Source of the DNA: Actinomycetota bacterium
Lineage (GTDB): Bacteria > Actinomycetota > Rubrobacteria > Rubrobacterales > Rubrobacteraceae
Direction: 5' to 3'
Length of the DNA stretch: 35,803 nucleotides
Assembly (NCBI GenBank): GCA_004563715.1
Contig: SIRX01000189.1
Span: forward strand, 1-35,803
Positions 1-6,306 of the stretch are shown here, piece by piece; the first letter of the stretch is position 1, and each line of letters begins with the position of its first letter. The notes beneath the pieces were generated by a model. That model ran no database searches, had not been told where the DNA came from, and saw only the letters and a list, made by a program, of their open reading frames with translations. The translations under genes and the position numbers were made by a program.

Positions 1-554
1 AACGATTGAGTTCCAATCCTCGCCCGACCCGGAGGCCGGGCGCAACACGTGCGCATAATAGATGCACCTGACTGGGAGGCGTTCCAATCCTCGCCCGACC
101 CGGAGGCCGGGCGCAACCTGGTGGTACGTGGCGGGTGACGACTCCGATGCTTGTTCCAATCCTCGCCCGACCCGGAGGCCGGGCGCAACTGCCCGCCGAG
201 CGGCGCGCCGTTGTCGTACATGCCGCGGTTCCAATCCTCGCCCGACCCGGAGGCCGGGCGCAACATGATAAACCCGCCGCGCCGGACGGAATGGCACTCG
301 TTCCAATCCTCGCCCGACCCGGAGGCCGGGCGCAACCACGAACAAGGACGGCGAGATAGTCGGAGAGCAGACGTTCCAATCCTCGCCCGACCCGGAGGCC
401 GGGCGCAACCGAGGGCGGTAGTGATAGAGGCGGCGGGCTGTTAGGGTTCCAATCCTCGCCCGACCCGGAGGCCGGGCGCAACACGGCCTCGTAGCTCTCC
501 CCGCCCGCTACCCCCATGTTCCAATCCTCGCCCGACCCGGAGGCCGGGCGCAAC
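1..554 (-). CRISPR. Type I-C CRISPR array, leader-proximal part (8 repeats, 7 full spacers)
   Basis: Eight identical 37-bp repeats start at 10, 81, 153, 228, 300, 373, 446 and 518. They are separated by spacers of 34, 35, 38, 35, 36, 36 and 35 bp. Bases 1-9 are the tail of a further spacer, so the array continues beyond the left edge. On the minus strand the repeat begins GTTGCGCCCGG and ends AGGATTGGAAC, which resembles the ATTGAAAC end typical of I-C repeats. This orientation puts the leader at 555-771, between cas2 and the array, and makes the spacer at 483-517 the newest. The repeat folds into CGCCCG/CGGGCG plus three inner pairs around a TCCG loop. Eleven nucleotides follow the stem, matching the 11-nt handle left by Cas5c. 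At 37 nt the repeat is longer than the common 32-nt I-C repeat. Confidence 0.98.
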
Positions 555-569
555 GGTCTCGCTGAGACC
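555..569. repeat. Perfect palindrome abutting the leader-end repeat
   Basis: GGTCTC-GCT-GAGACC forms a 6-bp perfect inverted repeat with a 3-base centre. It begins directly after the last base of the leader-proximal CRISPR repeat (554). This is the position of leader-anchoring sequences that direct the Cas1-Cas2(-Cas4) integrase to the first repeat. A role in integration is an inference from its position. Confidence 0.7.
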
Positions 570-596
570 GGCGTTTCTATGGGGATTCAAGCCGCT

Positions 597-699
597 TTTG
601 CGCGAACCTTCCCGCTGAGGCGGTCCTCTGAGGCGCAAATGCAGGTTGTAAGACAGCATAAATCCTCCTTTTCCAGGGCTTTCGTGTTTGCGCGAACCT
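597..699. repeat. Leader direct repeat (two copies, 90 bp apart)
   Basis: TTTGCGCGAACCT occurs at 597-609 and again at 687-699. The flanking bases also match closely (one mismatch in 17 when extended rightward). The right copy doubles as the left arm of the inverted repeat 691-731. A pair of binding sites for a leader-bending or integration host protein is possible but not shown. Confidence 0.6.
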
Positions 700-731
700 C
701 CCCTGTTTTGGGCAAGCGCAGGAGGTTCGCG
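691..731. repeat. Inverted repeat in the CRISPR leader
   Basis: CGCGAACCTCC (691-701) and GGAGGTTCGCG (721-731) are perfect reverse complements of 11 bp separated by 19 bp. The pair lies about 40 bp downstream of the cas2 stop codon. It could be a terminator for cas mRNA without a T-run, or a protein site in the leader. The sequence alone does not decide between these. Confidence 0.6.
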
Positions 732-771
732 ATGGGACATTTGTAATTAGTGTCGGGTACAGGGAAGACCA

Positions 772-1062
772 TTAGAGTATAAGAGGGTCTTCGAAGGAGA
801 CATACCGGTCGATGCCGTAGGACTCTACCGTGTCTTCCCGGGAGCCTCGGAGGCGGTAGATCCTCAAGCTGTCTTCGTTCTCGTCCAGGATCTTGAGCAG
901 GCGGTCTCTGAGGCTCTCGAATTGAGCTTCGTTGACCGAACACTCGAAAACAGAGTACTGCACCCGCTGGCCGAAGTCCTTGCACGTGGTAGCGACTCGC
1001 CTGAGCCTCCGGCGTCCGGCCCGGGTCTCGGTATTCACGTCGTAAGTCACGAGCACGTTCAT
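772..1062 (-). CDS. cas2: Cas2, CRISPR adaptation endonuclease-fold protein
   Basis: This 96-residue protein is the standard size for Cas2. It has the ferredoxin-like start MNVLVTYDVNTET with the conserved Asp8 after the first strand, and the RVQYSVFEC segment typical of the family. Cas2 dimers bridge two Cas1 dimers to capture prespacers and insert them next to the leader. The ATG has a good Shine-Dalgarno sequence (AGGAG, five bases upstream). It is the last cas gene, 11 bp after cas1, and its 3' end borders the leader. The identification is secure. Confidence 0.97.
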   Translation of the reverse strand: MNVLVTYDVNTETRAGRRRLRRVATTCKDFGQRVQYSVFECSVNEAQFESLRDRLLKILDENEDSLRIYRLRGSREDTVESYGIDRYVSFEDPLIL

Positions 1063-1073
1063 GCGGGCTCCTC

Positions 1074-2108
1074 TCAGCGGATGGTGAACGGCGAGTAGGC
1101 TTCGGTATCTCCTCGCAGGTGCCGGGCGAGAAGCCGCGCCTGGACATGCGGAACGAGCCCGAGCGGGACCTGCTGGCCGAGGACGTTGTGGGCTACCTCC
1201 TCCTGTTTGCGTTTCTGGTATCCGGTGAGGACAGTCTTGCGCCCCGAGTCGTTCAGGTGGACTGCTCCTCCCGGCTGCTCGTCGAAGTCTCGCCCGGTGA
1301 GTTGCCGGCGGTTGATCAAGGCGAGCGTCAGCCGGTCCGCCACTACGGGGCGCAGCTCTTCCAGGAGGTCCAGAGCGAGTGAGCTCCGCCCGGACCGCAG
1401 GGCATGCAGATAACCGAACTGCGGGTCCAGCCCCACCCCTTCGCAGGCCGCCACGCAGTCTCCGACCAGCAACGCATAGAGGAAGGAGAGCACCGCGTTC
1501 ACCCGGTCGCGGGGCGGCCGGCGGTTGCGGCCCCTAAAGGCGAAAGCTTCGTCCTCGACCCGCACCATATGCGAGAAGTTCTCGAAGTAGATCCTGCCCG
1601 CCTGCCCTTCCATACCCCGGATGTCATCTAGCGAATACGCCTGGCCCAGCGCGCGCAGTATTGCAGCCAGTTGGTGCGCTCCGTGACCGAGGGCGGCCCG
1701 CGCCGCCTCGGGATCGGACTCCCTGGCGGCGCGCTGGATCACGGCCCGGCAGTTGCGAACCTTGCCCGCTACTACGTTCCGCGCTATCCCGGCTGTCACT
1801 CCCGGATCAGCGTGCGCATCGTACTGGGCCTTGCGCAAGAGCACGTTACCACTCGTGGGACCGGCCAGGCGGCAGCGGAACCGGCCGGACTGCGTCATCC
1901 AGACCACGAACCGGCCGTCGTCGGCGCACCGATGTAACAGGAACGGGCTGACCATCACGTTCCCGAAGAGGACCATACCCCCGAGGTGCTGCAGGGGCAC
2001 CTGCGCCTTCACCTGGCGCTCGACCTCCAGCTTGAGCGTCTCGTGGTCGAGGCGCAGGTAAGCGCCCTGGGTCTGCACGAAGAGGGTGTTGAGCAGTTGC
2101 TTGAGCAT
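1074..2108 (-). CDS. cas1: Cas1, CRISPR integrase
   Basis: Cas1 is the metal-dependent integrase that inserts new spacers. The expected catalytic residues are visible in a 344-residue protein: Glu167 in MEGQAGRIYFENF, His235 in GYLHALRSGR, and the acidic cluster Asp247/Glu250 in SLALDLLEELRP. I place the start at the ATG at 2108 because the product then begins MLKQLLNTLFV, a normal Cas1 N-terminus. A longer frame to 2210 would read back through the end of cas4. No strong ribosome binding site precedes 2108, and the cas4 stop is only 5 bp away, so translational coupling is likely. It probably acts with the neighbouring Cas4 and Cas2. Confidence 0.96.
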   Translation of the reverse strand: MLKQLLNTLFVQTQGAYLRLDHETLKLEVERQVKAQVPLQHLGGMVLFGNVMVSPFLLHRCADDGRFVVWMTQSGRFRCRLAGPTSGNVLLRKAQYDAHADPGVTAGIARNVVAGKVRNCRAVIQRAARESDPEAARAALGHGAHQLAAILRALGQAYSLDDIRGMEGQAGRIYFENFSHMVRVEDEAFAFRGRNRRPPRDRVNAVLSFLYALLVGDCVAACEGVGLDPQFGYLHALRSGRSSLALDLLEELRPVVADRLTLALINRRQLTGRDFDEQPGGAVHLNDSGRKTVLTGYQKRKQEEVAHNVLGQQVPLGLVPHVQARLLARHLRGDTEAYSPFTIR

Positions 2109-2113
2109 GGTGG

Positions 2114-2743
2114 TCAGGAATCCGGGTCGAATAGGTCCGCACCCGTCCTGCCTCCCGGGCCGGACAGGGCAAACGGCAGACAGGCGTCGTAGAGCGAACA
2201 TTTCCTGCACCGCGCGTCAGCGACCGGCGGCGGGACGGTAGAGGTACGCAGCAGTTCCCGCACCCGGTGAACGACCTCCTCCGTAGCCCGGCGCAGCTCC
2301 TCGTCGAAGAGGACCTCCCGGCGCTGGCGGGAAGAGTGGTGGAAGACCGCTCCGCGCGGCACTTCGACGCCCAACATCTCCTCCAGACACAGTGCCTGGG
2401 CGCAGAGCTGGAGGTCGTCGTGCCGGTTCTCCTTGCGCGGCCCGACCTTGTACTCGACCGGGTACGGCACTCCGCTCGGGCCGAACTCGACGACATCCGC
2501 CTTCCCCACCAGGCCGAGCCGCTCGGAGAAGAGCGCGAGACCACGCAGGATCCGCACGCCCCCCTCCAGCGCGGACTCATCCTCTGCGTGGGCGCGCTCG
2601 TGAGCGCGGTTGCCCCGGAGAGTGTAGAGGTTCTCGTCGTAGACCTGCTCCACGTGGATCAGGGCACACTGCCGCGGGCAGTACGAGTAGTGTTCGAGGG
2701 CCGAGACCATGACGAGGTCATCCTCAGCCCACTCCCGAACCAC
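2114..2743 (-). CDS. cas4: Cas4, Fe-S RecB-family nuclease for PAM-dependent prespacer trimming
   Basis: The protein has 209 residues in the usual Cas4 layout. An N-terminal cysteine occurs in YSYCPRQCAL (Cys22, Cys26). A RecB-like nuclease core includes GKADVVEFG and PVEYKVG. A C-terminal trio (Cys179, Cys182, Cys188, in RCRKCSLYDAC) completes the iron-sulfur ligands. In I-C systems Cas4 joins Cas1-Cas2 and trims prespacers at the PAM end. The GTG at 2743 follows the cas7 stop by 3 bp. An ATG at 2710 (residue 12) is an alternative start that would retain all motifs. It belongs to the single cas transcription unit. Confidence 0.95.
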   Translation of the reverse strand: MVREWAEDDLVMVSALEHYSYCPRQCALIHVEQVYDENLYTLRGNRAHERAHAEDESALEGGVRILRGLALFSERLGLVGKADVVEFGPSGVPYPVEYKVGPRKENRHDDLQLCAQALCLEEMLGVEVPRGAVFHHSSRQRREVLFDEELRRATEEVVHRVRELLRTSTVPPPVADARCRKCSLYDACLPFALSGPGGRTGADLFDPDS

Positions 2744-2746
2744 GAG

Positions 2747-3880
2747 CTACCCCAGCAACCGCGTAAGCATCACGCCCTCCGGCATATCCGTCTCGTCTAC
2801 CTCCACCGTGTAGTCCGAGAACCGGCGCGGGCTCGTGACTCCATCCTTCAAAGAGGGCCGGACACGTTCGAAGAGCTCGTGTACGGGAGCGTTGCCGTAC
2901 TTCTTCTCGTGGGTGAAGACGTAGAGGCCCCGCAGGCTCATGGTGCCCCGGCTCGCGCTGCGGTCGAGGTCCCACATGTAGATGAGGGCGTCCCAGAAGA
3001 GCTCCAGGTCCTCGGCCGTCACGCCGGTCTGCGCGGCGAGGTGCGGAGAGAAGAACCCCCGCCCCACGTAGAGACCGTAGGGGATAAGGGTCTTGCGCCC
3101 GATCTCGGTCTCCTTCTGGTCCTGCTCCTCCTCGCGGGTAACGGCGACTCGAGTGATCGCCAGGTCCTGTGGAATGATCGGGTCTACAGACCGCGAGAAC
3201 GTGAGTTGCAAAGGTCCGCGCACCTGTCCAGCGTTCACCCCCGTGGTCATTACGGCCCCAAACATGCGGATGTCGAAGAAGTGCTCACACATCCACTGGC
3301 GAGCGTCTTCGACCTGCTGGCGGGAGGGCTTGATCTCTTTTGCCTTCTTCGAGACCTTCTCGGCGAACTTCTTTGCCTGCGGGTTCTCATCCCCGATCAT
3401 ATCCAGCACCGCGCTGAGGTCACCTTTCGAAAGCTCGCCGGAGTAGACGAGTTCGTACGCTTCGGAGCCGTCCGTCGGCTCAGTGAGGGTGAAGCCTTCT
3501 GGCTGGACGCGGGCGAAGTACTCGATCAGGACTTCATCCTCTATCTTCTCCCGACCGGGCTCGGAGGTGGGTATCTCCTTCGCCCGGTACGCCTTACGAT
3601 GCTGGGCGTTGAGAGCTGCTCCCTTGTGCTCGACATAGATGTTCAACGCCTCCCGGCGATCCCGATACTCCTCATCGTCTGCCACGGTAGCGACGAAATT
3701 CCGCACCTTACGCTTGAGCGCGACGTCGGTGACGAGCCCCTCCATTGTCTCCGGGTCGGTGCGGGGCAGGTTGCCCGCGTCCGGATCGCCGTTGGGGTTG
3801 CCGTCCGTTACCTCGAAGACGAGCAGGAAGTCGTGCTTCTTCGCCGGGTCACAGCAGACTTTCGTCGCCTGTTCGGTCAT
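2747..3880 (-). CDS. cas7: Cas7 (Csd2), Cascade/I-C backbone subunit, with enlarged insert
   Basis: Cas7 forms the crRNA-binding filament of the I-C effector. Family marks are clear: VTDGNPNGDPDAGNLPRTDP near residues 25-45, GLVTDVALKRKVRN, then DIRMFGAVMTTGVNAGQVRG and the C-terminal SPHLAAQTG and DRSASRGTMS segments. The product is 377 residues, whereas I-C Cas7 proteins I recall are about 280-300. The extra length sits between the NAQHRKAY and ARQWMCEHFF segments (about residues 95-190) and is rich in Lys and Glu. The start is firm: ATG preceded by AAGGAGGAG. It follows cas8c by 2 bp. The insert may be a surface loop or thumb extension; its role is unknown. Confidence 0.96.
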   Translation of the reverse strand: MTEQATKVCCDPAKKHDFLLVFEVTDGNPNGDPDAGNLPRTDPETMEGLVTDVALKRKVRNFVATVADDEEYRDRREALNIYVEHKGAALNAQHRKAYRAKEIPTSEPGREKIEDEVLIEYFARVQPEGFTLTEPTDGSEAYELVYSGELSKGDLSAVLDMIGDENPQAKKFAEKVSKKAKEIKPSRQQVEDARQWMCEHFFDIRMFGAVMTTGVNAGQVRGPLQLTFSRSVDPIIPQDLAITRVAVTREEEQDQKETEIGRKTLIPYGLYVGRGFFSPHLAAQTGVTAEDLELFWDALIYMWDLDRSASRGTMSLRGLYVFTHEKKYGNAPVHELFERVRPSLKDGVTSPRRFSDYTVEVDETDMPEGVMLTRLLG

Positions 3881-3882
3881 CT

Positions 3883-4296
3883 CTAGCTCTCCTCCTTGTT
3901 ATCACGGGCTTCTCTAGCAGCCCTCGCCTCGGCGCGGTTGTGAGCCCGCTGGTGATAGTAACCGAGTGCGAATATCGCTTGCTGGCGCATGGTGAGGGTG
4001 GTCGGGAAGGTCGTCCCTATCTTGGTGGTGATCTCGCCGATCCTGTCCTGTATCGCGGCCCCGACACCGGGCCGCTCTTTCCTGACCTTCCCGATATGCG
4101 CCGTGTGGTTTCGCATCAGCGTCCCGAACACGCTGGCCGGCGCGCTCGACGCGGCCCCATAGTACCGGTCGACTATCGTCGCCTTGACACCGGGAATCGC
4201 CGCGCGTTGCAGGTCCTCCAGTTGCGCGAGCAGCCGGCCGCAGTTGTAGGCCGGGTCCCGCTCCTCCGGGTTCAGGCGCTCCAGGTTCTCCGCCAT
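3883..4296 (-). CDS. cas11c: Cas11c, small subunit from an internal start inside cas8c
   Basis: In characterised I-C systems a small subunit is translated from an internal start near the 3' end of cas8c. The same architecture is visible here. An in-frame ATG at 4296 (cas8c residue 430) begins MAENLERLNPEE and would give a 137-residue, mostly helical, basic protein. A purine-rich Shine-Dalgarno tract lies directly upstream: the minus strand reads GAGGAGAGGGAGCGAGA before the ATG, placing AGGGAG five bases away. A tract this strong has no other reason to be inside a coding sequence. Cas11 subunits line the belly of the effector and hold the displaced DNA strand. Expression is inferred, not shown. 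Confidence 0.82.
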   Translation of the reverse strand: MAENLERLNPEERDPAYNCGRLLAQLEDLQRAAIPGVKATIVDRYYGAASSAPASVFGTLMRNHTAHIGKVRKERPGVGAAIQDRIGEITTKIGTTFPTTLTMRQQAIFALGYYHQRAHNRAEARAAREARDNKEES

Positions 4297-5583
4297 TCTC
4301 GCTCCCTCTCCTCCTCTGTAGCTCAACACCAGCTTCATCAGGGCCGCCCGCGGCCGGGTAACGTCGCCGTCGGCCCGGTTGCGCCGCACGGCCCGGGCCA
4401 ATAGGTCTTCGGGCAGTTGGCTGCCCTTGATCGCGGCCCGCACCAGGGCCGACGGGACCTGCGGCGTCATCTCTTTGTTGGCGTCCCGGTAGGCGCTCGC
4501 GGCCAGGGCGTAGAGACCCAGGGGCTGGGGCTCCTCTCCGCGACTATCCACCACTCGCTGGGCCCGGAACCAGCGCCGCAGGTTCTCCTCGGCCCTGGGG
4601 ACCGTCGTCTCCAGCCAGTCCCGGATCACGGCCCGTCCGCCACTCGCCGAGAGCGCGAGGGCGTAGAAGTCGTTCGCCTCGATCCCGGCTCGTTCCCGGC
4701 CCGAGAGCGGTGAGTCCAGCAGGAGCCGGACGTCCTCGGCTTGCGGCTGGCTCACGAAGCTCACGACGTCGAAGGCGCTCTCCTGCCGCGTCCAGAACAC
4801 GTAGACCGACGGCCCGATAAACACCGGCGACTTTCTGTCCGCCAGCAGGTGGTTGAGCGCCTTGCCGAACCGCTCCCCGGCGTCGCGGGAGATCGGAGAG
4901 GTCAACGAGTTCTCCAGACCGTAGGACTCGAACGGCTCGGCGTTCGCGGAGATAAGGGCCGTGCCCGCAGACTGGCCTCCGATCCCGGTCAGCCCTTTGA
5001 CCTTTACTGGCAAACGCTTCTCGACCGGCCCGACCTTCCCGGTCACCAGACACTCCATTACTGGACCAGCCCCGGAGAGCGTGTAGCTCGCCCAGAAGTC
5101 CCGCACGCGCTCGCTATCCACCGGCTCCCGACCGCCGACGCGGAAGGTCAGGTTCTCCTGGGGGTCGAAGTCTTCGGGCAGGCTTCCCTCGTACTCTCCG
5201 GCGTCCCACGCCTCCAGGAACCTGACCACTGCCCGCACATCCGGCTCGCCGGTCTCGTCGGCGCAGCGCCGGGTCAGTTCCACGAACTGCCGGTGACGTT
5301 CGATGACCTTCTCCGGGTCGGACTCCTCCCGCCCGACGCCCAATACGTACTCGCCGTTGTCTACGAGCAACTTCGGTTTGATCCCTGCGGCCCGAACAAT
5401 CGTCGGAACCAGCAGTAGCTCTCCGCGCTGGTTCGCCCTCTCCTCCCCACCAAGCCGGACGAAACCCTCTAGCTCGCCCTCCGGCGTGAGACGTATAGCT
5501 CTGCGGACGGCCACCTCTCCGTACATCGGCGGCGGCAACTCCATCCGCCTCTCGGCGTACTCGACGAGCCGGGTGAGGATCAT
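3883..5583 (-). CDS. cas8c: Cas8c (Csd1), large subunit of the I-C effector
   Basis: Cas8c recognises the PAM and recruits Cas3. The 566-residue product begins MILTRLVEYAERR, then PPPMYGEVAVRRAI, and has the KPKLLVDNGEYVLG segment characteristic of Csd1. Its length is normal. The ATG overlaps the cas5c stop codon by 4 bp (ATGA), indicating coupled translation. The last 137 codons also appear to be read separately as Cas11c (see that entry). There is no sign of truncation or frameshift. Confidence 0.95.
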   Translation of the reverse strand: MILTRLVEYAERRMELPPPMYGEVAVRRAIRLTPEGELEGFVRLGGEERANQRGELLLVPTIVRAAGIKPKLLVDNGEYVLGVGREESDPEKVIERHRQFVELTRRCADETGEPDVRAVVRFLEAWDAGEYEGSLPEDFDPQENLTFRVGGREPVDSERVRDFWASYTLSGAGPVMECLVTGKVGPVEKRLPVKVKGLTGIGGQSAGTALISANAEPFESYGLENSLTSPISRDAGERFGKALNHLLADRKSPVFIGPSVYVFWTRQESAFDVVSFVSQPQAEDVRLLLDSPLSGRERAGIEANDFYALALSASGGRAVIRDWLETTVPRAEENLRRWFRAQRVVDSRGEEPQPLGLYALAASAYRDANKEMTPQVPSALVRAAIKGSQLPEDLLARAVRRNRADGDVTRPRAALMKLVLSYRGGEGARMAENLERLNPEERDPAYNCGRLLAQLEDLQRAAIPGVKATIVDRYYGAASSAPASVFGTLMRNHTAHIGKVRKERPGVGAAIQDRIGEITTKIGTTFPTTLTMRQQAIFALGYYHQRAHNRAEARAAREARDNKEES

Positions 5584-6287
5584 GCGCTCTCCTTCCAGTA
5601 CAGCTCCTGCGGTACGCGGAGCACCCCCCGCTCCAGCCGGGCCTGGAAGAACTTAGGCCGGGTGTCAGCCTGCACCACCTGCCGGCCGCCAGCGTCGTGC
5701 CGGGCGTGGGAGACTCTGCCCTTTGCAGCAGGTGTGAAGTCGATGTCGAAGAGCATCAGGCCGAGGTCGTCGGAGACGTCTATCGGCTGCTCGTTTCCGT
5801 CCGGCGGGCCGAAGTACGCGGAGAACTCTCGCGTCCCGAGGTACGGTTGGCTGAAGCACTGGCCGCGTTTGACCCGGCGGCGGAACTGGTCGCGGTACTT
5901 GGCCGGGTTGTCCCGGACGCGCGGCTTCAGCTCGATCCCGGCCCGGACAATGTAAGCCACGTCCCGCAAACAGAGCGTGTGCCGTTGGGCCCGGTCGTCG
6001 TCGGCGTAATACCCTCCTCCTCTCGCCGCCCAGCCCCTGGCGGAACGCTCGCTCTGGAGGCTGTTCATCTCGTTGCGCAAGATGGAGAAGTGCCGGACGG
6101 GGTTCAGAACCGCTATCTCCAGCACCCGCCAGTGGAATTCCGGCTTCCAGAAGATCGCCTCCAGGATGCCTCGCGCGGCGCTCGGGGTCATCACCTCGTA
6201 GCTTACGCGCTCCACCCCGAACTCCGGGCGAGTGAAGCAGGCGAACTCGCCCCACACCTTCACCTCCATCGGTGGTCCGTTGTCCAC
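5580..6287 (-). CDS. cas5c: Cas5c (Cas5d), pre-crRNA endoribonuclease and effector subunit
   Basis: In type I-C, Cas5c replaces Cas6: it cuts the precursor at the 3' base of the repeat hairpin and stays on the 5' handle. The protein has the family start MEVKVWGEFACFTRPEF, then MTPSAARGILEAIFW and the C-terminal GLMLFDIDF segment. I choose the GTG at 6287 because AGGAG lies five bases before it, giving 235 residues. A GTG at 6302 and an ATG at 6269 are alternatives with weaker signals. It follows cas3 by 19 bp and overlaps cas8c by 4 bp. No cas6 exists in the window, which fits this role. Confidence 0.94.
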   Translation of the reverse strand: MDNGPPMEVKVWGEFACFTRPEFGVERVSYEVMTPSAARGILEAIFWKPEFHWRVLEIAVLNPVRHFSILRNEMNSLQSERSARGWAARGGGYYADDDRAQRHTLCLRDVAYIVRAGIELKPRVRDNPAKYRDQFRRRVKRGQCFSQPYLGTREFSAYFGPPDGNEQPIDVSDDLGLMLFDIDFTPAAKGRVSHARHDAGGRQVVQADTRPKFFQARLERGVLRVPQELYWKESA

Positions 6288-6306
6288 GCTATCTCCTCTC
6301 ACTCGC

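Larger units (their letters stand above)
555..771 (-). promoter_or_regulatory. CRISPR leader
   Basis: This gene-free stretch lies between the cas2 stop codon and the leader-proximal repeat. It is richer in A and T than its surroundings and is read on the minus strand toward the array. It contains a palindrome touching the first repeat (555-569), a 13-bp direct repeat (597-609 and 687-699) and an 11-bp inverted repeat (691-701 with 721-731). I see no convincing -35/-10 pair, although TATGCT occurs at 655-660 on the minus strand. A strong Shine-Dalgarno sequence (complement of 664-670) lies four bases before an ATG at 659. The short frame it opens runs into the repeats and looks accidental. Confidence 0.8.

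Noticed and set aside
62-740. Several open frames across the CRISPR array
   Set aside because: They translate the repeat over and over (NPRPTRRPGAT, VPILARPGGRAQ) and are array artefacts.
2267-3886. Long open frame of 539 codons on the plus strand
   Set aside because: It lies antisense to cas7 and cas4, which have clear family motifs and ribosome sites. It has no recognisable domain and arises from high GC third-position bias.
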